A stretch of DNA of 64,000 nucleotides from Intestinirhabdus alba (GTDB lineage: Bacteria; Pseudomonadota; Gammaproteobacteria; Enterobacterales; Enterobacteriaceae): contig NZ_WMJZ01000020.1 of assembly GCF_009711095.1 (NCBI RefSeq), positions 33,206 to 97,205 of the forward strand, read 5' to 3'. Position numbers and translations under genes: made by a program. Below, piece by piece: positions 1-7,930 of the stretch (its first letter is position 1; each line of letters opens with the position of its first letter). The notes under the pieces were generated by a model. The model was not told the origin of the DNA, made no database searches, and saw only the letters and a program-made list of their open reading frames with translations.

Positions 1-34
1 TGTTCGGGATAGTGTCAAACTGGATATCACTCAT
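1..34 (-). CDS. Tail sheath protein gpL, first 11 codons (partial)
   Basis: An ATG at 34-32 starts MSDIQFDTIPN and runs off the left edge. It overlaps the stop of the DUF2635 gene in an ATGAGTGA arrangement, so translation is probably coupled. In Mu the gene after gp38 is the contractile tail sheath L, and the N-terminus fits that family. Identification rests mostly on position. Confidence 0.6.
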   Translation of the reverse strand, partial: MSDIQFDTIPN

Positions 35-296
35 TTTCTGACGCCTTCTTGTTCGTTTTGCCTTTGACCGGCGCGGACGTTTTGGCGCTTTCCGCTTCGC
101 TCTCGTTTCCCGCGTCTGTCAGTGTGGCGGGGGCTTCCGGTTTATCACCGACCAGAACCAGATCGCCATCGGTCAGTGCGCGGCGATAATAGGCCGAACT
201 GTCGACCTCCACGGGTTCTCCAGCAATGTATTGTTTCGCGTTATGCTCCGTCGGGAATTTAAGCCCCGGCGCAGCCTGTACCTTTAGTTTTGCCAT
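27..296 (-). CDS. DUF2635 family protein (Mu gp38-like)
   Basis: The 89-residue product starts MAKLKVQAAPGLKFPTE and contains the short conserved segment typical of DUF2635 (AGEPVEVDSSAYYRRAL, about residues 25-41) that precedes the sheath gene in Mu-like phages. The C-terminal third is low-complexity and rich in Ala, Lys and Glu. A GAGGAT ribosome-binding site lies 8 bases before the ATG. The role is unknown; position suggests neck or tail assembly. It overlaps the sheath start by 8 bases. Confidence 0.8.
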   Translation of the reverse strand: MAKLKVQAAPGLKFPTEHNAKQYIAGEPVEVDSSAYYRRALTDGDLVLVGDKPEAPATLTDAGNESEAESAKTSAPVKGKTNKKASENE

Positions 297-489
297 TTGC
301 AGAATCCTCGATTAATTTCAGTAGCTCCCGGGTACGCACGATGAAGCGGGTGAATCCATACGCCCAGGCTATCCCGTAACGCCTGCGGTTATCCTGGAAC
401 AACATCCGGTCTTCCCAGTGCCACCATCGCCGCCCTTTAATGGAATCCGGCAGAAAAAGAGAAATAAGACTAATCACGCCCTGAATCAT
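259..489 (-). CDS. Small hypothetical phage protein between gp37 and DUF2635
   Basis: This is a 76-residue frame starting MIQGVISLISLFLPDSIKGR. It is chosen because AGGAG lies six bases before the ATG at 489. The start overlaps the gp37 gene by 20 bases and the 3' end overlaps the DUF2635 gene by 38 bases. A hydrophobic N-terminus is followed by an Arg/Trp-rich stretch and a helical part (FIVRTRELLKLIED). No family recognised. It probably belongs to the neck/tail block; a real but uncharacterised gene is the best reading. Confidence 0.55.
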   Translation of the reverse strand: MIQGVISLISLFLPDSIKGRRWWHWEDRMLFQDNRRRYGIAWAYGFTRFIVRTRELLKLIEDSANGKTKGTGCAGA

Positions 490-1138
490 GGTCTGGCTCC
501 TGCAGTTCGACCAGGTCTTCCGGATCGTCCTCCGGTCGGGTGCCTGGCTGGTGATAACGCATACCGACGCGCAGAAAATCCGGATCCGGATCGGACAGTT
601 CGCCCCGGTAAATATTGAAGTCGGCATCCGGTGAGGCGGGGTCGCCTGAGCGCTCCGGCCATCTGCCATTCTCCAGCGCCAGCTCCACCCAGCGGGTATC
701 GAATTCACACGCAAAGACGGCCAGCGCCTGGTCTTTCATCCGGGTGTTAAACAACGTGCGGACCCGGCCCGGCTCGAAATAGTCAATTTTCAGCCCCAAA
801 TCCTGCCCGGTGATAAGACGGCGAACCGACGTTACCAGGCGGTTGGTCCCGACTTCATTCAGATTAACGCCGCCGTGGCGGGCGCTTTCGTCGTCGCGGT
901 CGTTGTAGTCACCCACAACCACCACAAAACGCCCGGTAGCGATGCGCTTCTGGCGTGAGGTGCTGTAACGCTCGGTTTTGACAATGCCGCCGAACGTGAC
1001 CCACGCGGAGGGTAAACGGCGAACAATCTCGCCCGGATCGTCGTCCAGCTCCCCAGAGTAGGTGGTCACATCCAGCACCATCTCTCCCAGTCCACGACGC
1101 AGGCGCTCAACTATGGCCCGTTCAATGGACGTAATCAA
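470..1138 (-). CDS. DUF1834 family protein (Mu gp37-like)
   Basis: The 222-residue product starts MITSIERAIVERLRRGLGEM. Length, sequence character and place between gp36 and the sheath match Mu gp37 (DUF1834), a virion protein thought to act at the head-tail or tail-assembly stage. The first ~170 residues contain the conserved core (WVTFGGIVKTERYSTSR and GRFVVVVGDYNDRD); the acidic C-terminus (PEDDPEDLVELQEPD) looks disordered. Its start overlaps the stop of the DUF1320 gene by four bases, suggesting coupled translation. Confidence 0.85.
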   Translation of the reverse strand: MITSIERAIVERLRRGLGEMVLDVTTYSGELDDDPGEIVRRLPSAWVTFGGIVKTERYSTSRQKRIATGRFVVVVGDYNDRDDESARHGGVNLNEVGTNRLVTSVRRLITGQDLGLKIDYFEPGRVRTLFNTRMKDQALAVFACEFDTRWVELALENGRWPERSGDPASPDADFNIYRGELSDPDPDFLRVGMRYHQPGTRPEDDPEDLVELQEPDHDSGRD

Positions 1139-1566
1139 AACGCACCGCCCCGGGTGGATTCCCGGCCGAACTGACGGATTCCCGAACAGATACGCATCTG
1201 GGACGATGACTGGATCACTGAGCCGGACGTATCGCGCCCCAGATTGACTTTTCCACTGGCCACGTCGCGCAGGAACTTGATCGCATCGTCATAGCGCAGC
1301 TTGATTTCGTCGGTCAGGCGTCGGTAATCCGTCGTCAGCTGATAGCGGGCAATATCGCAGCAATACCCAATCAGCACGCCCGGGGTATCCGGCCATGGGG
1401 TTTTGTAACGCCCCACCAGATAGCCGTCGATAAGAGAGCTGGCCCGCTCCAGGGCAAACTGCAGCTTTTCGTTATCAACCGTTCCCGTGCGTTGCTCGTC
1501 AGTCAGTGAGACTGCTTCGCGTTCGCTGAACGATTTAATAAACTGTTCTGGTGTGGCGTAGGCCAT
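1135..1566 (-). CDS. DUF1320 family protein (Mu gp36-like)
   Basis: The 143-residue protein starts MAYATPEQFIKSFSEREAVS, the usual opening of Mu gp36 (DUF1320), an all-alpha neck/adaptor-type protein. Helical segments with LIDGYLVGRYKTPWPDTP (about residues 46-63) and the DIARYQLTTDYRRLTDEIKL segment are characteristic. Order gpT, gp35, gp36, gp37 is as in Mu. It lies three bases after the gp35-like gene. Confidence 0.88.
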   Translation of the reverse strand: MAYATPEQFIKSFSEREAVSLTDEQRTGTVDNEKLQFALERASSLIDGYLVGRYKTPWPDTPGVLIGYCCDIARYQLTTDYRRLTDEIKLRYDDAIKFLRDVASGKVNLGRDTSGSVIQSSSQMRICSGIRQFGRESTRGGAF

Positions 1567-1569
1567 GGC

Positions 1570-1998
1570 TTATTTCCCTTTTTTGGTGGATTGTGCGGCG
1601 TCCTGCTGCGTGGCCACATCGGCGGCTTTCTGACGCTCCGCTTCCAGATCTGCCGTCAGGTCGGTAACCTTCTGGCGCTCTGCCTTCAGCTCTGCCGTCA
1701 GGTCTGTAACCTTCTGACGTTCAGCATCCAGCCCGGCAGTCAGTTCGCTGTTCTTTTTACGCTCGCCGTCCAGAAGGTCGGTCAGCAGTTTTACCTGCTG
1801 GTACAGCTCATCGGACTGACCAGACGGCTGGTCGTTTGCGTTGCGGATGGCCACGACCAGCATCGGCTCAGATTTAAGCTGCTCCAGCTGCTCTTTCGTA
1901 AAGCGGGACAGCGGGTAAGTCTGGGTTTTATCACTGTGAACCAGTCCCGCACGGCGGAACCCGTCACGTTTAGCGGTAATATCGATAACCTTTTCCAT
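1570..1998 (-). CDS. Mu gp35-like protein with a coiled-coil repeat tail
   Basis: The 142-residue product has two parts. Residues 1-58 (MEKVIDITAKRDGFRRAGLV and YPLSRFTKEQLEQLKSEPML) look like the FluMu N-terminal domain found just downstream of Mu major head genes. Residues 65-132 form a coiled coil that includes four consecutive 14-residue units of the type DAERQKVTDLTAEL (residues 77-132, DNA 1603-1770). The last residues are Lys/Gln-rich. The exact function is unknown; a head or neck accessory role is inferred from position. Confidence 0.75.
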   Translation of the reverse strand: MEKVIDITAKRDGFRRAGLVHSDKTQTYPLSRFTKEQLEQLKSEPMLVVAIRNANDQPSGQSDELYQQVKLLTDLLDGERKKNSELTAGLDAERQKVTDLTAELKAERQKVTDLTADLEAERQKAADVATQQDAAQSTKKGK

Positions 1999-2001
1999 GG
2001 A

Positions 2002-2910
2002 TTATGCCTCCGTTCCGGTGGAGCCATAGGCCAGCTGCCAGAGGCCATAGCCGCCAGCGGCGCGGGCTTCTGCCCCGTATTTAAATTTCTTACGGGTGAA
2101 TACATCATCCGAATTAAGGTCGGTCTGTTCGACCAGATGCGGGGCTTTACGCTCCTGATAGAAGAACGGGGTAATCGCTTTTTTGGTGTCCAGCAGGAAC
2201 CAGGCGGTGTCGCTGGTTAAACGCGGATCCACCACGACTTCCGCCGTGCCCTTATAGATATTGACTTTTCCATCTTCCAGTCGGTCCGACGTCATCAGGG
2301 CGTTGGCAATATCCTGCAATGCCACCGGGACCAGGAGAATATTCGGCGTAACGTTCAGAGCGCGGCCATCGTCATCTTTGACTTTTCCCATCTGTGTACG
2401 GGCAGCACCATAGGACGCCTTCGCTGCTGCCAGCGTGTCGATGGACAGCGCTTTAGTCCCTTTATTGGAAAAGACGCCATTCCCCACAGGATGGTCAGTG
2501 TCAAAAAAATACTGACCGTCATAGCAAAGTGAGGTAAACGCATTACTTACCAGCCCGGAGACAATCTCATCCGGAAGTTGCGCGGCAGATTCACCGGCGG
2601 ATTTCGCCTGGATGGCGTAAATTCCGGTCTGGTCGTCTTCGAGGTCGTTACGGTCGACCTCAATGGTCGCTTCCCAGTCGTCGTTCTCAACGGAGTATTT
2701 GAACGCGGCCAGCGATTTAACGACCTTCTCACCAATCCACTTACGCATCTGAGGGAAGTTGGACAACCAGCCATAATCGTTTGATTTCCCGGTTGACGGA
2801 ATTTTCATCGCAATCTTCTGCCACTGCGTCGGCGCGCCTTTTAACGCCCCGTTAAAAGTGGTTTTCAGATTGACGAAAAACGTCGCAATATTCGCCTTGT
2901 TAACAAGCAT
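2002..2910 (-). CDS. Major head subunit (Mu gpT-like)
   Basis: The 302-residue product belongs to the Mu-like prophage major head subunit family, which builds the capsid shell. Recognisable parts are the N-terminus (MLVNKANIATFFVNLKTTFN), the middle (FEYSV-type ...AALKYSVENDDWEATIEVDR variant near residues 68-87), and the C-terminal core with VVDPRLTSDTAWFLLDTKK. Length is standard. It follows the protease and a small decoration-type gene, as in Mu-like phages, and has an AAGGAG site upstream of the ATG. Confidence 0.93.
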   Translation of the reverse strand: MLVNKANIATFFVNLKTTFNGALKGAPTQWQKIAMKIPSTGKSNDYGWLSNFPQMRKWIGEKVVKSLAAFKYSVENDDWEATIEVDRNDLEDDQTGIYAIQAKSAGESAAQLPDEIVSGLVSNAFTSLCYDGQYFFDTDHPVGNGVFSNKGTKALSIDTLAAAKASYGAARTQMGKVKDDDGRALNVTPNILLVPVALQDIANALMTSDRLEDGKVNIYKGTAEVVVDPRLTSDTAWFLLDTKKAITPFFYQERKAPHLVEQTDLNSDDVFTRKKFKYGAEARAAGGYGLWQLAYGSTGTEA

Positions 2911-2920
2911 TTGTTACTCC

Positions 2921-3319
2921 TTAAGAGATGAAAACCCAGACGCCGTCCGGGGATACTTCCAGAACAGTTCCGGCAGTACGGTTTACGGTGCCATCCACAC
3001 AGACTGTTACGCTGTCTTCCACCTGACAGCGCTTGCCAACTGCGACCTGCTCGACTGGTTTGGCTGAGCTGTTCGCCAGACAGAAGCCAGCGCCGCGCTG
3101 AACCAGAACCAGAGCGTCGCCGTCCGCGCCGTCGGTGTTATCGACACACTCATCGGCCAGCCCGATGACCGCCAGAGAGTCGGTATCAGTGCCTTTATCG
3201 GCAGGAACGGCAAACCCGTCGCTATTGATGGCGACCATGTTGCCCCCGTAGATGTTCACGCCGCCCGCCACTTTCAGGGGAATCAGCAGGCCGTCTTTAC
3301 GCCAGATAGCGCGATCCAT
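2921..3319 (-). CDS. Probable capsid decoration/cement protein (DUF2190-like)
   Basis: The 132-residue protein starts MDRAIWRKDGLLIPLKVAGG. It is Gly/Val/Asp-rich with alternating short strands, as expected of the small capsid-cement proteins (DUF2190-type) encoded between the Mu-like protease and the major head gene. Residues 25-60 (VAINSDGFAVPADKGTDTDS) fit this class. Family assignment is by position and composition, so moderately sure; a head-associated role is likely. Confidence 0.62.
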   Translation of the reverse strand: MDRAIWRKDGLLIPLKVAGGVNIYGGNMVAINSDGFAVPADKGTDTDSLAVIGLADECVDNTDGADGDALVLVQRGAGFCLANSSAKPVEQVAVGKRCQVEDSVTVCVDGTVNRTAGTVLEVSPDGVWVFIS

Positions 3320-3321
3320 TT

Positions 3322-4425
3322 TTAATCCTCCAGTTGTCTGGCAATTTCCGCCGGGTCGTGACCAAACGCGGAACAGATGGCCAGCTGTTCCGCCGACATA
3401 CTGGCGGTGTTGACCTTGTCTTCCGGTTTCGGCGGGATGAATGTTTTGGTCTGGGTCTGAGTCAGTGCAGCCAGTTTCGGCGCCTTATCCAGCCAGTCTT
3501 TGAACCCGGCCATATCCTTCTGGCCGTAATCCTTCGCCCACGACTCCTGAGCAGGCAGCAGACGGCCGTCAGAGAGCGCCGCCTGAATCAGCGTGTCGAC
3601 TTCCTGAGTGGCTGAGGTCTGAGACAGGGCCGCATAACGGGCCTGCAGCTCAGTAAATGCCGCGACCGGAATATGTTTGGCCGGGTCGTATGCCTGAGCG
3701 GACAGGCTGGCGACCTGCTCGTCACGGGCGGTCAGGATGTCCAGCAAGCTGGAGGCGGCCGCCGTGCCGGATTTCTGCTGATTCTGGGTAATGTAATCCA
3801 CCACTTTCTGCAGTTCGGCCTTAATGTCCTCTGGGGTTGATGTTTCGGGCAGGTTTAGCATCCAGCGCAGGCTGCGCAGTAGTTCCGCTAAATATTCTTC
3901 ATCCACAGTGGTGGTCTCCGTTTGGGTTGACAGGTTAGCCAGACGGCTGGCTGCGGCCAGCATGACCGCGTCCATACCATCCAGCGCGGGGGTATTAGTG
4001 AGCGCGGCGTGCAGCAGCTGCGTGACTTCGCCGCGCTTGTTGTAGAGGAATACCGGGGAAATGTACTTATATTCACCGGCGGCAATCATGGCGGCGGCTT
4101 TGTCGGTCCATTCAACACCGACGGCCCATAGCCCGGACCCGTCGCGCCATTCCACCTGGCTGAACCAGCCCGCAGCGGGTGCAGGCTGGCCGTTTTTAGC
4201 GGCGTAAAGGGTCTGGTGCTCGTAATCAATCACCAGCGGCGTGGCCCGTGCGTCCACCGCAGAGACCAGACTGGCCGCCAGCTCCGCCGTCATGACCCAG
4301 CGACCGCCATCGACGTCGTCCGGCCGACCATCCACAGCGCTGAATTCCCCGGCGGGGAAAAGCTGGATTTCGTTATGGTTCGCTTTCGCGATTTCTATGG
4401 CTAACGCCGCGATACGTGTTTTCAT
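3322..4425 (-). CDS. Phage protease/scaffold (Mu gpI-like)
   Basis: This is the prohead protease with a C-terminal scaffold region; about 367 residues from ATG 4425 (MKTRIAALAIEIAKANHNE). The N-terminal half carries the Mu protein I family pattern (FPAGEFSAVDGRP, VIDYEHQTLYAAKNGQPAPAAGW, YKYISPVFLYN). The C-terminal half is helical and Gln-rich, as in scaffolds. Neither ATG 4425 nor ATG 4434 has a strong ribosome-binding site. A TTG at 4485 is rejected because it lies upstream of the putative late-promoter motif at 4461-4478. Confidence 0.88.
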   Translation of the reverse strand: MKTRIAALAIEIAKANHNEIQLFPAGEFSAVDGRPDDVDGGRWVMTAELAASLVSAVDARATPLVIDYEHQTLYAAKNGQPAPAAGWFSQVEWRDGSGLWAVGVEWTDKAAAMIAAGEYKYISPVFLYNKRGEVTQLLHAALTNTPALDGMDAVMLAAASRLANLSTQTETTTVDEEYLAELLRSLRWMLNLPETSTPEDIKAELQKVVDYITQNQQKSGTAAASSLLDILTARDEQVASLSAQAYDPAKHIPVAAFTELQARYAALSQTSATQEVDTLIQAALSDGRLLPAQESWAKDYGQKDMAGFKDWLDKAPKLAALTQTQTKTFIPPKPEDKVNTASMSAEQLAICSAFGHDPAEIARQLED

Positions 4426-4460
4426 ACGCGGCATGATGGCAGGGACACAAAAACGGGAGA

Positions 4461-4478
4461 AGCTGAGGGGGTTCAGCG
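4461..4478 (-). promoter_or_regulatory. Putative late-promoter activator site, copy 1 (PI position)
   Basis: The minus strand reads CGCTGAACCCCCTCAGCT, with a GCTGA/TCAGC dyad around six bases. The identical 18-mer occurs once more, at 12292-12309. In Mu, C-dependent late promoters lie upstream of the lysis gene (Plys) and of gene I (PI), exactly these two places. Binding by the Mor-type activator is inferred. Confidence 0.6.
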
Positions 4479-4633
4479 GTAGCAATAAGGAAGTAAGGGG
4501 AAAAGCAGGAAAGTAACCCCTGTTAAACCCCTTTTAAAAACGCCTGTAACGGGTTTTCAGGGGGGAGGTAACAGAACGGCGCCTCTCAGGAAGATAAAAC
4601 GCGCACAGGGGATTACAGCGCGTTTGTCATCGA

Positions 4634-5185
4634 CTAGTCAATAACGCGTTCAAAGTAGAGGATCGCGGTTTCTTCCAGGTCCCTGATATCGCTGTCGATT
4701 AACTGGAGGAACGGTCGGGCGGGCATATTCACCGTATAGGCGCCGACGGTCGCGCTCTGTACAAAATTGCTGTTGCGCTTTCTGACGAACTGGCGGCTGA
4801 CACCGCCGCTTTTGTACTGTTTAAAATACAGGTTAGTCGTCCGGGCCGGATGCCTGATTTCGCCGCCCTCGTTGTGGATCCGGGCGTATCTGACATTGGT
4901 CCCGACAGTGGCGTCGTCATTCGTTACAGCGGCCCTAATGCTCGCCGCCAGTCGACCGGATTTCTGGAGGATCTGCCCCGGGCCGCGCCGCTTTGCATAG
5001 GCCGGACTCCAGCCCATCCATTTGGGGCGGCCTTCCTGCTGAAAGTTTTCCTCTACGACATCGAGCATTGTCCCGGCCAGCGCGGTCATCAGGTCATGGC
5101 GTTGGGTGGTGGAGCGGATCAGTTTGTCGAGCGTGGTGTTATACGCCGTTAAGTCGATTTTAATATCCAGTTTATCCGCTGCCAT
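4634..5185 (-). CDS. Virion morphogenesis protein (Mu gpG-like)
   Basis: The 183-residue protein starts MAADKLDIKIDLTAYNTTLD. ATG 5185 overlaps the gpF stop as TAATG, which fixes the start. Family features are the helical N-terminus, WMGWSPAYAKRRGPGQILQKSGRLAASI, and the segment YARIHNEGGEIRHP characteristic of phage virion morphogenesis proteins (Mu gpG, tail-completion type). It acts at head-tail joining. The C-terminus (PARPFLQLIDSDIRDLEE) is also typical. Confidence 0.9.
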   Translation of the reverse strand: MAADKLDIKIDLTAYNTTLDKLIRSTTQRHDLMTALAGTMLDVVEENFQQEGRPKWMGWSPAYAKRRGPGQILQKSGRLAASIRAAVTNDDATVGTNVRYARIHNEGGEIRHPARTTNLYFKQYKSGGVSRQFVRKRNSNFVQSATVGAYTVNMPARPFLQLIDSDIRDLEETAILYFERVID

Positions 5186-6348
5186 TACGCCCCCGGAGTG
5201 TCCTGTAGCGCCCAGCCTGTCAGCTCGCCACCCTGAACAGTGGCCACCGACCAGCGTTTGCCGTACTGCATCGAATAGCGCCACGCATTCCCGCTCTGCG
5301 TCATCGTCTGCGCATTCTCTATAGTCTGCTGGATCAGAACGTAATCGGACATCAGCGGCGGTGTGTCACGCTGCGCCAGCTGCTGCATGACCGGAGCCGA
5401 CAGACTGACGGTCTGACGGTCTGCGCCAGTATGGCCCATCTGGTCGGGTGACAGAACGGCCAGCGGATAACGCTGGCGGGCGTCCAGTTGCGCAGTATTC
5501 CGCAATGCCCGGGCAAAGTCCGGCCCGGTCAGGGAGCCGGTGACGTACTGGCGGGCGGACGCATAATGATACTTATCCAGCTCCGGCTGCCAGGCAACAC
5601 GCCCCGGGTTATAACCAAAGCCCGCATCAGCGGTATAGACAGAGCCATCCGGCATTCTGAGGCCCATCGTTTTGATGGTCTGTCCGGGCTGGCCGTATTC
5701 CTGTTCTACTTCGACCAGACGGCCCTCACTGCTCTGAACGGTAAGCCCGTATTTCTCCACGTCCGCCTGAGAGCGGGCACGAATACGACAGCGGCAGCCG
5801 TACCCGTCCGGGGGATACAAATATTCCCAGACCGGGTCGTCTGCTGGCGCCGTAAACCTGTTCAGGGCAGCATGTCTGGGCCGGGTGTGGGAGTCCATCA
5901 CCGCCACGCGTTCAAAATAGGGCCGGTCGGCAACGTTGGCCATCTGTTGCTGATAGCGCCCGACGTTATAGCTGGACTGAATATTGGTATCAAAGATGGT
6001 CTGTAAGCGGCGTGGCGTCAGTTGTTTGCCCTGTAGTTCCCCGGTCTCCGGATCAGCGACCAGCCCTTTACCCATCCAGCCTTTAGCCTCCAGTAGAGGC
6101 AGCAACCCCTTAACGAACTCCTGCCAGGTGTCGCCATTCTCCAGCGCAGACTGGAGGGCGCCCCGGATATCCTGCAGCACGTCAAGCTTCATGACCCCCG
6201 CTACGGTAAACGAGCGGGCGTGGGCCACATCGCGGACGTCGAACCAGTTGAAGCCGATGGCGTACCCCTTTGACTCGAAGTAATTAATTGCTTCTTCCGG
6301 GGCCAGCGTGTAGGCATAACCCAGATCAACGTCGTCAGCTGTCGGCAT
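5185..6348 (-). CDS. Head morphogenesis protein (Mu gpF-like)
   Basis: The 387-residue product belongs to the Mu gpF/SPP1 gp7 head morphogenesis family, a minor capsid protein incorporated with the portal. The family core is clear: FDTNIQSSYNVGRYQQQMAN, then RVAVMDSHTRPRHAALN and a Cys-containing YLYPPDGYGCRCRIRARSQ (about residues 135-215). It overlaps the portal gene by 14 bases and abuts gpG, so the three are co-translated. The C-terminal ~120 residues are more variable. Confidence 0.92.
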   Translation of the reverse strand: MPTADDVDLGYAYTLAPEEAINYFESKGYAIGFNWFDVRDVAHARSFTVAGVMKLDVLQDIRGALQSALENGDTWQEFVKGLLPLLEAKGWMGKGLVADPETGELQGKQLTPRRLQTIFDTNIQSSYNVGRYQQQMANVADRPYFERVAVMDSHTRPRHAALNRFTAPADDPVWEYLYPPDGYGCRCRIRARSQADVEKYGLTVQSSEGRLVEVEQEYGQPGQTIKTMGLRMPDGSVYTADAGFGYNPGRVAWQPELDKYHYASARQYVTGSLTGPDFARALRNTAQLDARQRYPLAVLSPDQMGHTGADRQTVSLSAPVMQQLAQRDTPPLMSDYVLIQQTIENAQTMTQSGNAWRYSMQYGKRWSVATVQGGELTGWALQDTPGA

Positions 6349-7930
6349 TCAGACGCCCCCAGATATCCGAGACAAAAAACGCCTGGGTCAGCAGCTGCCG
6401 CAGCGTGTCGTCCGGCAGCGTGGGCCAGGCTTCCGCCAGGATGTTCATCGCCTCATCGGCGCTTTGTCCCTGCTGCAGCGCCTGCACCAGTGGCGCCAGC
6501 AGCTCCTGCATCCCCTGATTGATGGCACCGGCGGGCAGTTCTGCGCGATCGATAGCCTCCTGAGCCGGATCGTCATCGTCGGTTGTGCGGGTGTTGAGCG
6601 CTGCCAGATTCAGGGATTCATAGCGCTGTCTCAGGCTGACTGGCGCGGTCAGCGTGGCCACCGGCGGAACCTCCAGCACCGGCTCGCCGTCCTTCGGTGT
6701 CGGGATGCCAGTCTTCTTCCTGACCCACGAAACCGGAATATCCGACAGGCGGACCTGATTCACCAGCGTGGCCAGCCCGGTCGCCCAGTTGCTGATATCA
6801 ATCTCTTCCTGGGTATCAAACACGAAACGGGGCAACCGGCGCGGATGGATTTCATCGTAGCCGTTCAGGGTAGCCAGCATGTGGGCCAGGTTATTAAACA
6901 TCCCTTCCAGTTGCCGGGCATCGGCCGTCAGAATATCGTGGCGCACCTCGTTATGGACGTTCCCCAGCGCGTTAGTCGATGTTTTACCGTCGGCCTGGCT
7001 GGTCAGCGTACTGCCTAAAATCGCCTTTGAGGTGGTGCGCTCCGCCCAGTCAATCATGGCCATAAACGTGTCGGCGCCACCTGACGCGGCGTTTTCGAAT
7101 TTGATTTCGTTCCCCTGGGGAATAGCGGCCACCGCTTCATGCCCCAGGGTGACCAGCGCCTCCAGTATCTGATCCCGGTCCTCGTCGCTGGTTCCCTGCG
7201 CATAATAGGCGATACGGGCCGGCAGACCGTATATCTCCAGGAACTCCGCCAGGTCACGCAGGGCAAAGTTTTTAAACAGATAGGGCCAGACCAGAACGCG
7301 GTACAGCCCCGACGAACCGATAAACCCGGAGCGGGCGTTATTACGATGGACCAGCCAGCCGAACGGCCACAGCTCGGACCCGCTTTTTCCGTCTTCATAG
7401 CTGCCATCGTCGAGGCGGATTTCGTCCCCGTGCTCCGGCGTGGTAATAAACCAGTGGTGCGGCTTTTTGGTCAGCGACGCCGGTAGCCAGGTCTTGTCGA
7501 CCAGCTCCCAGACGATTTCCTGACAGCTGAAACCATAGCCCACCGCACTCATACCGTTGAGGATCACATCCTCCATATTGGGGATGCCGGTCATCCAGTC
7601 GGCCACGGCGGCGGTCAGGTTCAGCTCGTCGCGGGAGGCGTTAGCCGGTGGCTCTATGGACCAGTCCAGCGTAAGCAGCGCATTACGGCGCTTTTCCATT
7701 TCCGCGAACAGGTGACCATCGCGCTCTTCCATATCGCCGAACAGGCACGCCTGCGCCGACAGGTTTCCCTGTTCGGCGGCCTCCAGGATACGCGGCAGGC
7801 GGCGGATATTCAGACCGCGTGACGGGTGATCGGGATAGATGCGCAGGCGCTCGCTTAACTTAACGCTCTGCGTGGTTTTGAGCGTTTCGCTTTTCAGCGG
7901 TCGCCCGTACATATCAACAATCTGAGCCAT
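6335..7930 (-). CDS. Portal protein (DUF935, Mu gp29-like)
   Basis: The 531-residue product is the dodecameric portal of Mu-like phages (DUF935). The start MAQIVDMYGRPLKSETLKTT is typical. Conserved parts include PSRGLNIRRLPRILEAAEQG, KPHHWFITTPEHGDEIRLDD, FALRDLAEFLEIYGLPARIA and the switch-like SKAILGSTLTSQADGKTS segment. Length is normal. The ATG overlaps the terminase stop by one base (TAATG), so portal and terminase are coupled. Confidence 0.94.
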   Translation of the reverse strand: MAQIVDMYGRPLKSETLKTTQSVKLSERLRIYPDHPSRGLNIRRLPRILEAAEQGNLSAQACLFGDMEERDGHLFAEMEKRRNALLTLDWSIEPPANASRDELNLTAAVADWMTGIPNMEDVILNGMSAVGYGFSCQEIVWELVDKTWLPASLTKKPHHWFITTPEHGDEIRLDDGSYEDGKSGSELWPFGWLVHRNNARSGFIGSSGLYRVLVWPYLFKNFALRDLAEFLEIYGLPARIAYYAQGTSDEDRDQILEALVTLGHEAVAAIPQGNEIKFENAASGGADTFMAMIDWAERTTSKAILGSTLTSQADGKTSTNALGNVHNEVRHDILTADARQLEGMFNNLAHMLATLNGYDEIHPRRLPRFVFDTQEEIDISNWATGLATLVNQVRLSDIPVSWVRKKTGIPTPKDGEPVLEVPPVATLTAPVSLRQRYESLNLAALNTRTTDDDDPAQEAIDRAELPAGAINQGMQELLAPLVQALQQGQSADEAMNILAEAWPTLPDDTLRQLLTQAFFVSDIWGRLNADS

